Assembly (NCBI RefSeq): GCF_050624435.1
Contig: NC_134540.1
Location: 101,089,739-101,153,738, forward strand
Direction of reading: 5' to 3'
Origin: Tenrec ecaudatus
Lineage: Eukaryota; Chordata; Mammalia; Afrosoricida; Tenrecidae
Length of the DNA stretch: 64,000 nucleotides
The number at the start of each line of letters is the position of its first letter. Positions within the stretch are counted from its first letter, which is position 1. This document shows, in pieces, positions 10,620 to 22,850 of this stretch. Below the pieces are notes generated by a model, which was given only the letters and a program-made list of their open reading frames with translations, was not told the DNA's origin and did not search any database. The translations under genes and the position numbers were made by a program.

Positions 10620-10948
10620 ATATTCCAATATCAACATCAGGTGGGCTGAAGAACTATAATGGATTGGTTCCATGATCATAAGAATGTATTGTTCTTTTAC
10701 TTTGCCAAAACTATTACAGATTATCAGAAAAGTCATAATAAGAAGCAAATTGCTAAGGGGATATTTCCAGCCCATACAGATACACTGACACTGTGTGTTC
10801 ATGATAGGGACATTTAGTATGAAATTCCTCATCTCTATTAATAGTCAAACCTATTGGCTTCTCTTTGCTTTTGTTTTTAGCATTTCAGTGCATTCACAAC
10901 AACCCCCAAGGCCTGTCAAAGTTAAGTAGCTAGGTCTTTCCAGTGATC
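10620..10948. other. Anonymous sequence
   Basis: No feature recognised. Confidence 0.45.
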
Positions 10949-10950
10949 TA

Positions 10951-11029
10951 CAAAGGGGATTCAAAAAGTTGGTGGAAAGTAGAATTAGAAGATAATGGAA
11001 AGTTTCCATAAACTTTTGGAAGCCCCCTG
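10951..11029. mobile_element. Mariner-type MITE of 79 bp
   Basis: A near-palindrome. The left arm, caaaggggattcaaaaag followed by ttggtggaaa, pairs with the reverse complement of the right arm, cagggggcttccaaaag followed by tttatggaaa. The arms match in most positions, and the element is flanked by TA on both sides (10,949-10,950 and 11,030-11,031), the target dinucleotide of Tc1/mariner elements. Size and design resemble MADE1-like elements. The arms also resemble the left end of the mariner-like remnant at 47,279. Confidence 0.75.
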
Positions 11030-11031
11030 TA

Positions 11032-11689
11032 TCTGTATCTGCCAGATTGCATAAATGATTTATTGTATGTGTCAAAAGCATAATGAGAATCGTTCATTCC
11101 TCAAAAGGTGGTCAGCTTCTTAAAAGCTCTGTAAGGTCCCAGGAGAGGAAGTGAATGAGACCTTGGCTCAACACCACACAGAGTCATTAGACTCTGAGAC
11201 CTATGGCCTCAGGCCCCAAAAAGGCACCAAGTCAAGCTGTCAGGTTGGACACAGATATTAGAGGACCTGGATAAAATGGGAAGTATCCCGGGGGGGGAGG
11301 GGAATGCTTATAGAGCACGTATGCCTCACTCTGACAGAAGGTGGAGAGGGTCAGAAGAGACGCCATTGGATTACATCGTAACCAGTAACTAGGAGACTGT
11401 CTGTGTGAATAAGAGGGAAATGACATTGCAGTCAGTGAGCATAGACAAAAATCGTGCAGACATGCAAGTACATAAGACATTGTGAGTTGAAGAACAGCAG
11501 GTGGTTACTGTGTCTGGTCTGCAAGGTCCACAGGAGGGCAGGGCAGCGGGACATTCATGGGCTTGCTTCTGAGTGAGCTCCATTATTCAGGGGCGGCATC
11601 CCACAGGACCAGTTTGGGAATCCCAGGCAGCACCGTTGAACTTCCTCAAGCGTGACTTAGACCTACAGAATGGGATGGTGGCCACAGCA
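11032..11689. other. Anonymous sequence
   Basis: No gene. Minor G-run at 11,289-11,299. Only chance frames. Confidence 0.45.
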
Positions 11690-11900
11690 TTTACAGCCAA
11701 GAACATGAGTCTGAGCCAGGCTAGCTGTGCTCACATGCTGGCTCCGCCCTTTTCCTGCTTTGTGACGTTAGGCATGCTACTCACTCTTCTGTAAAATAGG
11801 AACAAGCGCCTTATCTGTTTTATAGAGTCAGTGTGAGGATTCAGTGGGTCAATTCTTTGGAAGGAGTTTTTCAGGGCACATGGCAATGAGTAGGCGTGGC
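11690..11900 (+). mobile_element. MIR SINE
   Basis: 'tgtgacgttaggcatgctac', 'ctcttctgtaaaataggaac' and 'gtgtgaggattcagtgggtc' follow the MIR core order in plus orientation. Old and diverged. Confidence 0.75.
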
Positions 11901-12097
11901 TCTAGTTCTTGGTGGAAAACAAAATAGTGGGGGGAGCAGCCCAAGCGGCAGCCCTTCGCCCAGAAAACATCTCCGAACTCTAGGCTTCCGTTCTAGAATT
12001 GATGCTCATTTACTTCTCTGAGTCTGTTTAGTTCGGAGGGTGGGCGGGAAAACTGAAACGATCTCGAGTATTTTTCACTTTGTGATGCAATAACCCG

Positions 12098-12304
12098 ATG
12101 CAATAGTCCTGCTGGCATAACGGAGTACTTGTCGGGTTATGAGCAAGATCAGTAGTTGGAATCTATCAGTCTCTCTTTGGAAGAAAGATAACGCTTTCTG
12201 TCCTGGCAAAGATTCACAGCCTCAGAAGCCTATGGGGCAGTTCCACGCTGTCCTCTATATATAGTTGCTATGAGTAAGAATCAACTTTGTGGGAGTAGGT
12301 TTGG
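12098..12304 (+). mobile_element. AfroSINE
   Basis: Head with 'aagatcagtagttggaatct', then 'cctatggggcagttccacgc' and the tail 'gagtaagaatcaactttg' and 'gagtaggtttgg'. Confidence 0.7.
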
Positions 12305-13065
12305 GGTGCATTATAAAAGTTGTAACGGTCGAGCTTCCCTTACCAAGTTCAAATATGAGTCTCTTGGTTTGCTTTGTTACGCCTTTGAGTCCCAAGCAAA
12401 GCCAACAAGAGGTCTCCCCCCACCACCCCGTTCCACCTCGGGGCTCTCTGGTTATTCTATGCCTCTGTGAAAAGCAATCATTTCCCTTTATAGGTTCTTT
12501 GGACAGAAATACAAGGATATTAAGAACATTTTTAATTCACATAGCCTAGATATTTTTGCACAACTGTGTCATAATTACTAAGTTAGGTGTCCAGATTGTA
12601 TATTAAATAAATTGCTGTACATAGATGAACAAATGAAAAATGAACTACCATATTCCTTATCATTGCTGTTACAATCACACAAATGGATCATTAAATATTT
12701 TACTGTAACGTATGGGTTGCACTTTGTCTTCCAAGGGAACAACCTTGGTTTAAATCTGTGTGGCACGATGGCCATCAAACTTACTCATACAAACAGCAAT
12801 AGAGGAGCATGCAGGGCAATCTATTTACTAAATTATGTTGCAATGTATATTTATATCATCTATAAATATTGCAACCTTATTTTGCAAAGTACTGACCTTT
12901 GCTCACAAGACACAAACAGGAGAATTATATCAATTTCAAAACAATGAAATAAATTAAAAATGGGGTTGAAAGATATTAGAATTTTTCTGCAAACCTTTGG
13001 AAGTATGTATGTATAACACAGAATGTTGGCTTTTAAATTCACCTACACAAATCAATCATAAAAGA
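12305..13065. other. Anonymous AT-rich sequence
   Basis: No recognisable gene. Overlapping frames of 60 to 111 codons have no domain-like content. Confidence 0.45.
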
Positions 13066-13069
13066 GATG

Positions 13070-13255
13070 TGAGGGTGTTAACAGCATATTTAACAGTTGG
13101 AACCTACCAAGCCCCTCAACCTACTGCCCCTTGAGAGAACACTGAGGCTCTCCACCCATGCCAGACCATGGAGATTCAACATCTCAGAAGGCCAAGGGGA
13201 CATTTGTACTTCACCCAGTATGAGTCAGAAGTGACCCTATGGGAGTAAGTGTATA
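13070..13255 (+). mobile_element. Diverged AfroSINE
   Basis: A weak head is followed by 'agtatgagtcagaagtgacc' and 'ctatgggagtaagtgt'. Confidence 0.4.
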
Positions 13256-13740
13256 CTCAATCATAGGTCAGGATCATAGTTTACTAAAATATATTTTATT
13301 TACTATATTTAGAATAAAAATATCTTTACATTCTTTATAACACAAATAAATTCTAGTATCTGAATATGCATTTCTCCCCAACACATCCAGCATCACCTCT
13401 GTCCAAATATTATTTTACCTAAAAATAATGGATTGGAGTCATTGTGGACTTTGAAGCCATTGGACTTGGGTTAAAATCTCTTGCTTTCAAGGTTTTCCAA
13501 TGATTGGCAACTTAAGAGAAACATATATTTGCTATTTTCATATTTGCTTTTCTGCGTGTGTGACATATCTTAGTTCTGCAGGCATTGTTTTGCCTCATGA
13601 ATGAGCATTACCCAAAATATCACCTTGTGTTTAACTTTCATTGATTGCTTGAGCAATATTTAGACACTGAAGTTTTTTATTTATATGTTAGAAGTCCACG
13701 TAATTTAATCTAATCAGCTTTCCTCTTCACCACTTGTATG
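13256..13740. other. Anonymous AT-rich sequence
   Basis: No feature recognised upstream of the RTE 5' end. Confidence 0.4.
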
Positions 13741-14256
13741 CCAATTTGCCCTACTGTGGTGGCTTATAAGTTGCTGTGTTGCTTAAAGCCATGTCACTGC
13801 CATTTCAACTACCAGCAGGGTCACCCAAGTGAACAGGTTCTAGCAGAGCTTCCAGACTAAGAGAAGACTACATAGAACAAAAACAGTTTGTTCTAGAGGA
13901 CTTGGCCACTGAAAATCCCACGGATAACATCAAAACACAGTCCGTGATGGAAAGCCTAAGGTGTGGAAGCAGAACAATGCCTGAGATGCCAGAATATGAT
14001 CCCATGAGGTCAGAATGTGCTCAAATTGGGGCTGGAATAGAGCCTGCTCAAAGACGAGTGGGTCATAGTAATGTGGATGGGGGTAAGCCGGGGGGAGGGA
14101 CACCTGTGGGAGCAAACTCTTTGGGACTTTCATTCACTGATGGGGCATGACTCACAATGAGGAGAAACAGCTGCAGGCATCAATTCATAATTGAAACTTA
14201 GAATAATGTGCAAAGTATGAATCTAGGAAACTTAGAAGTTATTAAAAAGAGATGGA

Positions 14257-15250
14257 ACAAAGCCCACATGGAAGAAGCACACCAGCTTGTGTGATCACAA
14301 GGAGCTGAAGGGATCAGTTATCGGGCAGCAAAACACAAAAAAATCATATTGTGTGCTCACCTCCCTAATACGATCGCTGAAGACAAACGTGTGCATGAGC
14401 AAATGTGGTGAAGAAAGCTGATGGTGCCTGGTTATCAAAAGAAAAGCATCTGGGGTCTTAAAGGCTTGAAGGTAAAAAAAGCGGCCATCTAGCTCAGAAG
14501 CAACAAAGGCCACATGGAAGAAGCACACCAGCCTGTGCCATCATGAGGTGCCGATGGCATCAGTTATCGGGCTTCACCAGAACGAAAAATCAAATGATTG
14601 TGAATGAGGGGGAGTACAGATTGGGGACCCAAGACCCATCTGTAGGCAGCTGGGCATCCCCTCATTGAAGGGTCACGGGGAGGAAACGAGTCAGTAAGGG
14701 TGCAGTGTAGCAATGATAAAACATACAACTTGCCTCTAGTTCCTAAATGCTTCCTCCTTCCCCACTATCATGATCCCAATTCTACCTTACAAATCTGGCT
14801 AGACCAGAGGATGTCCACTTGTACAGATAGGAACTAGAAATAGGGAATCCAGGATAGATGATCCCTTCAGGACCAGTGGTGAGAGTGGCAATACCGGGAG
14901 GTTGGAGGGAAGGTAGGGTAGAAAGGGGGAACTGATTTCAGGGATCTACCATATAACCTCCTCCCTGGGGGATGCGCAACAGAAAAGTGGGTAAAGGGAG
15001 ACTTTGGACAGTGTAAGATACGACAAAATAATAATAATTTATCAATTATAAAGGGTTTATGAGGAAGAGGGGAGCGGGGAGGGAGGGGGAAAATGAGGAT
15101 CTGTTATCAAAGGTTCAAGTAGAAAGGAAATGTTTTGAGAATGATGATGACAACAAATGTACAAATGTGCTTGACACAATGGATGGATGTATGGATTGTG
15201 ATAAGAGTTGTATGAGCCCCCAATAAAATGGTTTTTAAAAACAGAGAGAA
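14257..15250 (+). mobile_element. 5'-truncated L1 3' UTR nested in RTE
   Basis: Sense L1 3' UTR from 'acaaagcccacatggaagaa' to 'gagcccccaataaaatggtt' plus an A-rich tail. The text 'acatggaagaagcacaccag' occurs twice about 246 bp apart, the family's internal duplication. A short direct repeat, agatgga (14,250-14,256 and 15,251-15,257), flanks it, and the interrupted RTE text resumes directly after. The frame at 14,295-14,528 on the minus strand is UTR sequence. Confidence 0.85.
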
Positions 15251-16258
15251 AGATGGAGCACATAAAGATTGATATTCTAGGCTATAGTGAGTCAGAATGG
15301 ACTGGTGTTAGGCATTTTGAATCAGAAAATCATAGGGTTTACCATGCCAGCAATGGCGCAACCAGCAGGAAGGGCATCCCATTCATGTCAAAATGGCATT
15401 GCAAGATCTGTCTTGAAGTACAACACTGTCTGTGATAGGATAATGTCTGTCTGCAATTAACAAAATCAAATCAATACAACTAGTATTCAAATGTATACAC
15501 CAACAACCAAAGCTAGCAATGAAGAAATTGAAAACTTCTACTAGCTTATTCAGTTTGCAATTGATCCAATATGCAATCAGGATGCACTGATAATTATTGG
15601 CAATTGGAATGCAAATGTTTCAAACCAAGAGAAAGGAATAGTAGTTGGAAAAGTAAGGTCTTATTGATAGAAATGAAATGTGAATAATTTGATAGAATTG
15701 TGTAAGATCAATGACTTTTTGGTTAGAAATATCATTTTTTAACTGTACACAAGGTGAATATACACAGGGACTGCCCCAGATGGAGTGCACAGAAATGAAA
15801 TCGACTACATCTGCAAGAAAAGCTCGTGAAGCAGCCCAATATCAGCAGCTGAAACCAGGCCAGGGGCCAACTATGGAGCTGACCATCATTTGTTTCTCTG
15901 TAAGTTCAGTTTGAAGCTGAAGAACATTAATTCCTCAAGATCCAAAACATGATCTTCCTTGAATATCTCCCACTTGAAGTTTGAGATCTCAAGAATAAAT
16001 CTGATGCATTAAACACTAATAATAAGAGACCTGACTAGCTGTAGGATGACATCCAGACATCAGGCGTGAAGAAACCAAAGGTCATTAAAAAGACAGAAAA
16101 GAAAGAAAAAATGAGAGTAGATGTCAGAAAAGACTTTGAAACTTGCTCCTGCTTGTAGCTAAGGCAAATGGAAGAAATGGTGAAGTCAAAGAACTAAACA
16201 GAAAATTTCAAAAGGCAGCTCAGGAAGGCAAAGTAAAATAGTATAAAGAAGTGTTCAG

Positions 16259-16656
16259 CCCTCAGGACCAGCAATGAGAGTGGCAATACCGGGAGGGGAG
16301 GGGGCAGGTGGGGTGGGGGGGCGTTAGAAGGTGGGAAGCGCTGATCATAAGGATCTACATATAACCTCCGCTCTGGGGGGTGGGCAATAGAAAGGTGGGT
16401 GAAGGGAGATGCCAGGAAGTGTAAGATAAGATAAAATAATAATTTATAAATTCTTAAGGGTGCATGAGGGAGGGAGGAGCAGGGAGGAAGGGGGAAGGAA
16501 AAATGAGAAAATGAGGAGCTGATTCCAGGAACCCAAGCGGAAAGCGAATTTTGAGAATGATGAGAGCAACAAATGTATAAGTGTGCTTTACACAATTGAT
16601 GTATGTATGGATTGTGATAAGAGCTGTATGAGCCCCAATAAAATGATTTTAAAAAC
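16259..16656 (+). mobile_element. 5'-truncated L1 3' UTR nested in RTE, exact 13-bp duplication
   Basis: Sense L1 3' end from 'ccctcaggaccagcaatgag' to 'gagccccaataaaatgattt' plus a short A tail. The 13-bp direct repeat aagaagtgttcag lies at 16,246-16,258 and 16,657-16,669. RTE sequence continues on both sides. The 240-residue minus-strand frame that covers this insert is a chance frame. Confidence 0.93.
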
Positions 16657-17179
16657 AAGAAGTGTTCAGAAGCCACTTTTGAGTATTGAAGAGCAAGAAT
16701 GTTCGTTTTAGGACTAAGGTGCGCCTGACCCAAGTCATGGTATCTTCCATTTGCCTCACCTGCATGTGAAAGCTGAACTTTGACTAAGAGAGACTTAAGA
16801 AGAATCATGGTGGAGCTGGAGAAGAACACTGAAAGTACCATGAACTGCTCAAAGGGCAAAACAATCTGAGTTGGAAGAAGTAAGACCAGAGTGCTCCTGA
16901 GAGGCAAGGATGGCAAGATTTCACCTTCACGTTTTGAACATATTGTCAGAAGCGATCAGTCCCTGGAGAAGGACATCTTACTTTGTAAAGTGGAGGGGCA
17001 GCAAAGGAGGGAAAGGCCCTCAAGGAAATGGCCTTCATCCAGGTGCCTGGGCATCGGGACCACTGTGAAGATGGCACAGGACCATGCAGGTTTCGTTCTG
17101 TTGTGCATAGGGTCGTGAGGGGTTGGAACCAGTTCTATGGCACCTAGCAGCAACAACAATACCAACAACATCACCAGAA

Positions 17180-17890
17180 AAAGAAAATGATAAAGATGAA
17201 AGCCAAAATAAATGAAACGGAAAAAGTGGGACTACGTAACACCTCAACAAATAAAAGACAAATAATCCAATTTAAAAATGGGCAGGGGACAAGAACAGAC
17301 ACCTCCCCAAAGAAGACATGCAAGTCAACCAACATGCGAAGAAATGTTCACAATCATTAGCCATGAGAGAGATGCAAATCAAAATATGACCCCAGTCTGG
17401 ATAACTAAGTTCAGAAAAAAACTGATGCTGGAAAGTGTGTGTGTGTGTGTGGCATCTAGAACTCAGCTCCACTGGTGGTGAAACTATGAAATGGTGAAAC
17501 CACTGTGCAGACTGTATGGCACTTCCTTAGAAGCTGGGAATAGAAATCCATCTGGCTTATAAATTTCTCCGCTCCTAGAAAAATAAGAATCATGCCAGTA
17601 ATAGATACGTGCATACCCATATTCTGTTCTCAGTAACAAAATGCTGGAAGCAACCTAAATGTCCATCAGTGGGAGAATGGATAAGCAAGCTATAAGGGCC
17701 ATGCAGACACTGGAATAATACACAACCTTAAAGACTCACAATGAACCTAGGAAGTGTTCATGATACAGATGACCCAGGAAGATGTATTGAATGACGATTA
17801 GTTGAGCATAAAAGGATACACATAAAATAAATAAGATAAAGATACACATTGTATGAAACCACTTTGGTAAAAAGTCCATAAAAGTTTTTC
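17180..17890 (+). mobile_element. Older L1 fragment: ORF2 C-terminus and 3' UTR
   Basis: Broken translation shows the ORF2 C-terminal order: [19 protein letters not shown], then [11 protein letters not shown], later CWKQPKCPSVGEW. Many stops and shifts mark it as older than the large L1. A (GT)n tract at 17,438-17,451 interrupts it. Confidence 0.75.
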
Positions 17891-17935
17891 CCACAAAAAA
17901 AATATTATTGGATGGTGACGATGGTTACACAAGTC

Positions 17936-18530
17936 AATATATCAAAAAGAACTATATTCAGAAAAACTAGTCGACATTCAACCATTTCAAGAAATAGCAT
18001 AGGACCAAGAACCAATGATAGTGAAGGAAGAAGTCCAAGCTGCCCTAAAGACGTTAACCAAAAACAAAGTTCCAGGAATGGGCAGAATGCCAATGGAATG
18101 TTTCAGCATGCTGATGAAGTGTTGCAAGCGCTCACCCATCTATACCAGGACATTTGTAAGACAGCTACCTGGCCAACTAAGTAGAAGAGATTCATATTTT
18201 TCCCATTTCAAAGAAAGGTAACCCCACAAAATGTGGAAATTATCGAACAATAAAATTAATGTCACATGAAAGTAAATGTTTGCTGAGGATCATTCAATAA
18301 CAGTGGCAACGGTACATCCACAGGGAATTGCCAGCAATTCAAGCCAGATTCAGAAGAGGATATGGAAGAAAGGATATCACTGCTGATGTCCAATGGATCT
18401 TGGCTGAATGCAAGAATGCCAGACAAGGGTTTACTTGTGTTTTATTCATTAGGCAAAGACATTCAACTGTGTGGGTCATAACCACCTGCGTATAGCATTG
18501 AGAAGAATGGGAATGCCCGAACGCTTATTT
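17936..18530 (+). mobile_element. RTE LINE fragment (reverse transcriptase part)
   Basis: Starts 'actagtcgacattcaaccat' and follows the RTE reverse transcriptase: 'gtgaaggaagaagtccaagc', 'gccagattcagaagaggata', 'caagggtttacttgtg'. It begins at almost the same RTE position as the copy at 34,443. Frames are broken, and the 3' end is cut near 18,530. Confidence 0.82.
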
Positions 18531-21500
18531 GCGCTCATAGAGGCAGAGGAAGACACTGGGAGGAGTGCAAGAGTTCAAGGTCACAGAGGTCAATACTGTT
18601 AGAAGCACAGACCTCCGTTAACTGTGATCTACAAGTAGATGCATGGAGAGAGAGGTTTGGAAGGCAGACATGGAGTATATTTACAAGCATATCGTTTTTT
18701 CCAGAGGACAGTGGAACATGAGTTTTACCCTGCTGCAAATACATCCATGAATGTGGTGGAGCATACAAGAAGCAAGATTATGAAAACTTCTTAGATATAA
18801 CGAAATATAATGAATCACTGAACCGGGAAGCTTGGGGTCATAAGCACAGGAAACATCATGGCCAATTGGCCTAATGTAACCCACAGGCACAATGTTCGAC
18901 ATCCTGTATGGTGAGTAGCAACTGGACACTTGAGTGGCCATCCATTGTGTAATTACTGTGCTTTCCCAGTACGAAGGAAAGAAGCGAGATGAAAATTAAA
19001 GATACTAATGAAAACTATGAGTCTAAGAAACTAGTAGACCACACAAGCATCAGTCTCTACAACTCTGTGGCCAGGAGAGCTAGATGATGTCCAACTACCA
19101 CTACCAACTGCTCTGCGAGGATTCACAATAGAGGAACCTAGTAAGGTCCAATATTCCGGTGGAAGAAAAATGGGAACAAAACTCAAATGATAAAAAGACC
19201 AGGGTTACAGTTTGGATAGAGATTAGTGGAACCCCTGAGACTATGGCCCTTCGCCATCTGTCACGTCTAGGAATGAACTCACCTCCATGGATCAATTTTC
19301 AGCCAAACACTAGATAAGTCTATCATAACACTGGGAGCGATGCACACCTTGGAATAATCAGCCAACTGGGATCAAAATGGCAGCATTTTCCCAAAGACAA
19401 AGTTCTGAAAGGTTAGGGGGAAAAAGAGGATAGTGGAAACAGGAAATACAAGGAGGAAGTACAGTAAGAGATGTGACAAGTCCTTTGTGGGAATAGCAAT
19501 CAATGAGCTGAAACAAAAAGCGTATGCATTGTTGAATGGAAAACATATCTGCTCTGTAAACCTTCATCCAATTCACAATTTAAATTGCTTTTATGTATAA
19601 GTATATTAAATAATCCTCCCAGAAATTTCAAATTAAAAGGTATCGTTCTTTGTTTAAGAATTTGATTAGAACCGAAAATGTTTATATATGTGTATATATA
19701 TATTTATTTGTCACACTGAGATAATCTGATTAACTGTTATGTGTATGTAACTTGTACTGGATGAAAACCAGGAATGTTTATTACTTTTAGATGTGTTTTC
19801 TGAAAAAAAATTAAATCTAATATATTTAATTTGATTAATAAATTTTCAGTTGTAAAAAAGAAGACAATGTTAGGAGTGGAAAAAGAAGAATGCTTTCTAA
19901 AGAAATAAAGAAAAGACTTCTGATGTCAAAAGTGATATTGCCTTTCAATGCAACCATGCTCCCTTGTGGGAAGTTCTAAAAGGCTTAGTTTAAATTTTTT
20001 AGAAGTTTGTTTCATCTAAGCATCAGTGCATATGCCAAATGATCCATTAAGGACATTCCATTACAGCATAAAGACGTGCGAGTTAAATTCACAGGGTATG
20101 CGTCCTAGGATGGTAAGAAAATACATAGCTCAATTTCCATTTGATGTAGCTCTGCAGGAAGATATTATCCACAGAACATTTGCTGCATTAAGGCAAACAT
20201 TTATACAATGCCTTCAACTTTCAGACTACTTTAATGCTCCTGACCCCACAAGACCAAAATGTATCTGACTTAACATTTTGAAAAATTAGTCAATTCCCAT
20301 TGATTTCTATGAGGGGTCTGAATGTATACAATGTGCATTTAAAACAACCCTCCATCTTAAATGATGTGCTTGTACTTTCGTGAAGACTTTCTACCACGTT
20401 ACCAGTCCATTTGTCCTCCTCTGCACTTATTCAGCCCCCCCAGCAGCTTCTCCATTGTAAGTGGACCACCTGAACTTTCTCCCAATTAGCTGTGCTCTTG
20501 TAGCTGCCATCCCATAGACAGTCAAGTGTCCTGGAAACACCTGTGTGGCCAGTAATTGCGTAAGTCGTTTATGATTATTGGAAAGAAAACTGGTAGCTGC
20601 AAGTCCCTGAGAATGTCCTGGCCTCAAAGCATTAAGAGTACACTGAGAACGTTCTGCCGCATGAGTTCTTGAACTCTGTTCAAAGCCAATGGGGCAAAAA
20701 CATCCCCTGTGGTTCTTGAACACATGCCCAGCGGAGCGAGGGGACTGTTTGCTACTCATGAAGGCAAAACCAAAGATATATGTCCTAAAAGTATTTTCAT
20801 CTTGGAAGTTTACTGGCCCAGAGTGTGTTTTATCCCATTAAACTGGTTTCCAACCAGTTAACTCCTCCTCAAGGCCACTTCATGTAAGTCAGAGCAGAAC
20901 CAAACTTCTTAGGGTTTCAATAGCTGATGGTTCAGAAGTCGAGCCCACGCGTTTCTCCTGACGGACCTCTAGATGGATTTCAATTACTACTCTTTCCATG
21001 AGTAGCACTCCTGGGAAGCCCTCAACAGTGATCAGAGAAGGATTGGCAACAGGTATAATTTTGAACATTTGACCTTTAGTTTTATATAAATGCCGAGCCA
21101 TGAAGAAGGGGCTTCTCAGGTGGGACCGGAAAGCGTAGCCTGTAATCACTGTCAGTACCTGAGGCACACCGGCTGCATGGGCTCCGATGTTTGTGTTGGG
21201 AAGATGAAGTTGCTGAGCAACAGCCTGTGGTACCTGAAATCTATCACACAGGCCATGGAAGCCGTCAAAGGCTTGTGAGTCTAATAAAAATCATATTTCA
21301 GGGAGAGATGAATTTGGTGATGATGTGAAGAAGACAGAAGGGGTTATGGAAATTAGAAGGGGAAAGAATCAATACATTCCTAAGACCCAAACTCTCCCCA
21401 TGACTCAGAGGGAAAATGACTTTCAGAGGGAGACACTCAACCAAGGGAAAGAAAAAGAATCTGCCATCCACCGAGCTCATCCCTCCCTCTGCACAGGTCT

Positions 21501-21734
21501 AATCGCACTGCAGCTCCCGCCACACCTGGAAGAATCCCTCGCCCAATAGGAAAGCAAGTTCCCTGTCCCTCTAATTCTCTCTGAAGATAGAGTGCTTGTC
21601 TTAAGGACTTTTTCTTACTAAAAACAGTCTTTGGCGGGGCGTAGGACCTCGTTGCTCCTCTCCCCCACCCACCCACCCCAGTTTGATTGTTACAGTTTAG
21701 AATTGTTCCAGGGATTTTTTTTTTTTTTGCCTGC
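18531..21734. other. Anonymous sequence, 3.2 kb
   Basis: No recognised repeat or exon. An AT run is at 19,680-19,710. Minus-strand frames of 92 and 110 codons at 20,427-21,167 lie in a stretch with fewer stops than its surroundings. Their translations match no family I recognise, so I do not call a gene. Confidence 0.4.
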
Positions 21735-21850
21735 AACATTTACAGAAGCAAATCACCAAATCTTCCTCCATGTCCCTGCTGGGTGGGTTTGAACTGCCAA
21801 CTTTTAGGTTGGTAGATGAATGCAAACCCCTTGTGCGGCCCAAAGACAGC
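21735..21850 (-). mobile_element. AfroSINE-type fragment
   Basis: 'agaagcaaatcaccaaatct', 'gctgggtgggtttgaactgc' and 'caacttttaggttggtagat' fit the reverse-strand tRNA-like half. A poly(T) run is at 21,716-21,728. Confidence 0.6.
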
Positions 21851-21863
21851 TCCTTGGACTAAA

Positions 21864-22040
21864 TCCAAACCAAGCCCACTGCTGTCGTGGTGATTCTGAC
21901 TCAGACCCACCCTATGGGGCAAAGGAGAACTGCTCCCTGGGGATTCTGAAGCTGTACATCTGTACGGACGGAGACTGTCTTATCTCTCTCCCCCTCAGAG
22001 CAGCTGGTGGTTCAAGCCCTCACGCTTGCAGTTAATTATC
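21864..22040 (-). mobile_element. AfroSINE
   Basis: 'aatccaaaccaagcccactg', 'gtgattctgactcagaccca', 'gagcagctggtggttcaagc' and 'cttgcagttaattatca' in reverse orientation. Confidence 0.8.
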
Positions 22041-22194
22041 AACATGCCATCAGCGTTCCTTTACCTGCCATCCCCACAAGCTGATTCTGATTCATAATGA
22101 CACTAGATTGGATTTCCGCACATTTCGATGGAAGGAAAGGGGTGTGGCAGGTGGGTTTGGGTCAATGACATTGCGGTTAGCAGCCCAACACTTA

Positions 22195-22390
22195 ACTTTT
22201 TTATAAATCATTTTATTGGGGACTCTTACAGCTCTTGTTACAATCCATACAGAATTGTATCTGACATATTCATTCATGTGTTCCATGGTTCTTTTGTAGA
22301 CACTTACTTTTCATTGAGCCCTTGGGAGCAGTTCCTCTTTTTCTCCCCTCCCTCCATCCTCCCCCCACCCCTCGTGGCCCCTTGCTAGAT
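22195..22390 (-). mobile_element. 5'-truncated L1 3' end
   Basis: 'ttttataaatcattttattg' and 'tacaatccatacagaattgt', then a pyrimidine-rich stretch 'tctcccctccctccatcctc', as in other L1 3' ends here. It follows a partial reverse SINE (22,060-22,190). Confidence 0.75.
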
Positions 22391-22667
22391 TGAAAATTGT
22401 TAACCCACCGTACCATCAGGCTGGTCCACTCTGAACTAAAGGTCTCTGTCTATAGCGGCTACTCTTGAAAGTTACTAATAACCCGAGTACCCCTCCTGCT
22501 GTATCTACACTGACTGATTTTTCTACCATCTTCTTGTCGAGTTTCAGGTTTGCATTTTTGACCAAGGCCAAATTATTTCTACCAGTCTCATTCCCAGCAT
22601 AACTCACTGAGCCCTATTTACCACTGGACCTGCTGGCTGCGGGCTGACTTCGCTCTGCTTGCCCTTG

Positions 22668-22850
22668 CAGTGGGATGAGCCGCACGTGGGGCTGCGACCC
22701 AAAGAGCCTACCTGCAGTCTGAACCCACCAGCTGCTCCTCAGGAGATAGACAATGCCTTCTCCTCCAGGAGTCCACCAGGGCACATCTTCTCTGTCCCTA
22801 CAGGGTCACCCTGAGCCAGAACTAACTTGATGGCAGTGAGTAACTTTGTT
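22668..22850 (+). mobile_element. AfroSINE
   Basis: 'cagtctgaacccaccagctg', 'ctgtccctacagggtcaccc' and the tail 'aacttgatggcagtgagtaa'. Confidence 0.7.

Larger units (their letters stand above)
13745..17158 (+). mobile_element. RTE LINE, nearly full span, with two nested L1s
   Basis: A 5' UTR-like part ('ataccagcagggtcacccaa'-type text near 13,810; 'cagagcttccagactaagag' near 13,846) leads into the AP-endonuclease region. There the translation reads IDILGYSESEWTG and HFESENHRVYHA at 15,262-15,345, and later text matches the RTE ORF up to 16,245. Sequence from 16,670 to 17,158 covers the end of the reverse transcriptase and the 3' tail, which ends 'ggcacctagcagcaacaaca'. L1 pieces interrupt it at 14,257-15,250 and 16,259-16,656, each with a target-site duplication. 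Most of the reverse transcriptase domain (about 1.2 kb) is absent at the second site, so a deletion came before that L1 insertion. The frame is heavily broken. RTE elements move by target-primed reverse transcription and are the likely partner of AfroSINEs. Confidence 0.82.

Noticed and set aside
16194..16916. 240-codon minus-strand frame
   Set aside because: It spans the RTE/L1 junctions at 16,258 and 16,657, so it cannot be an inherited gene.
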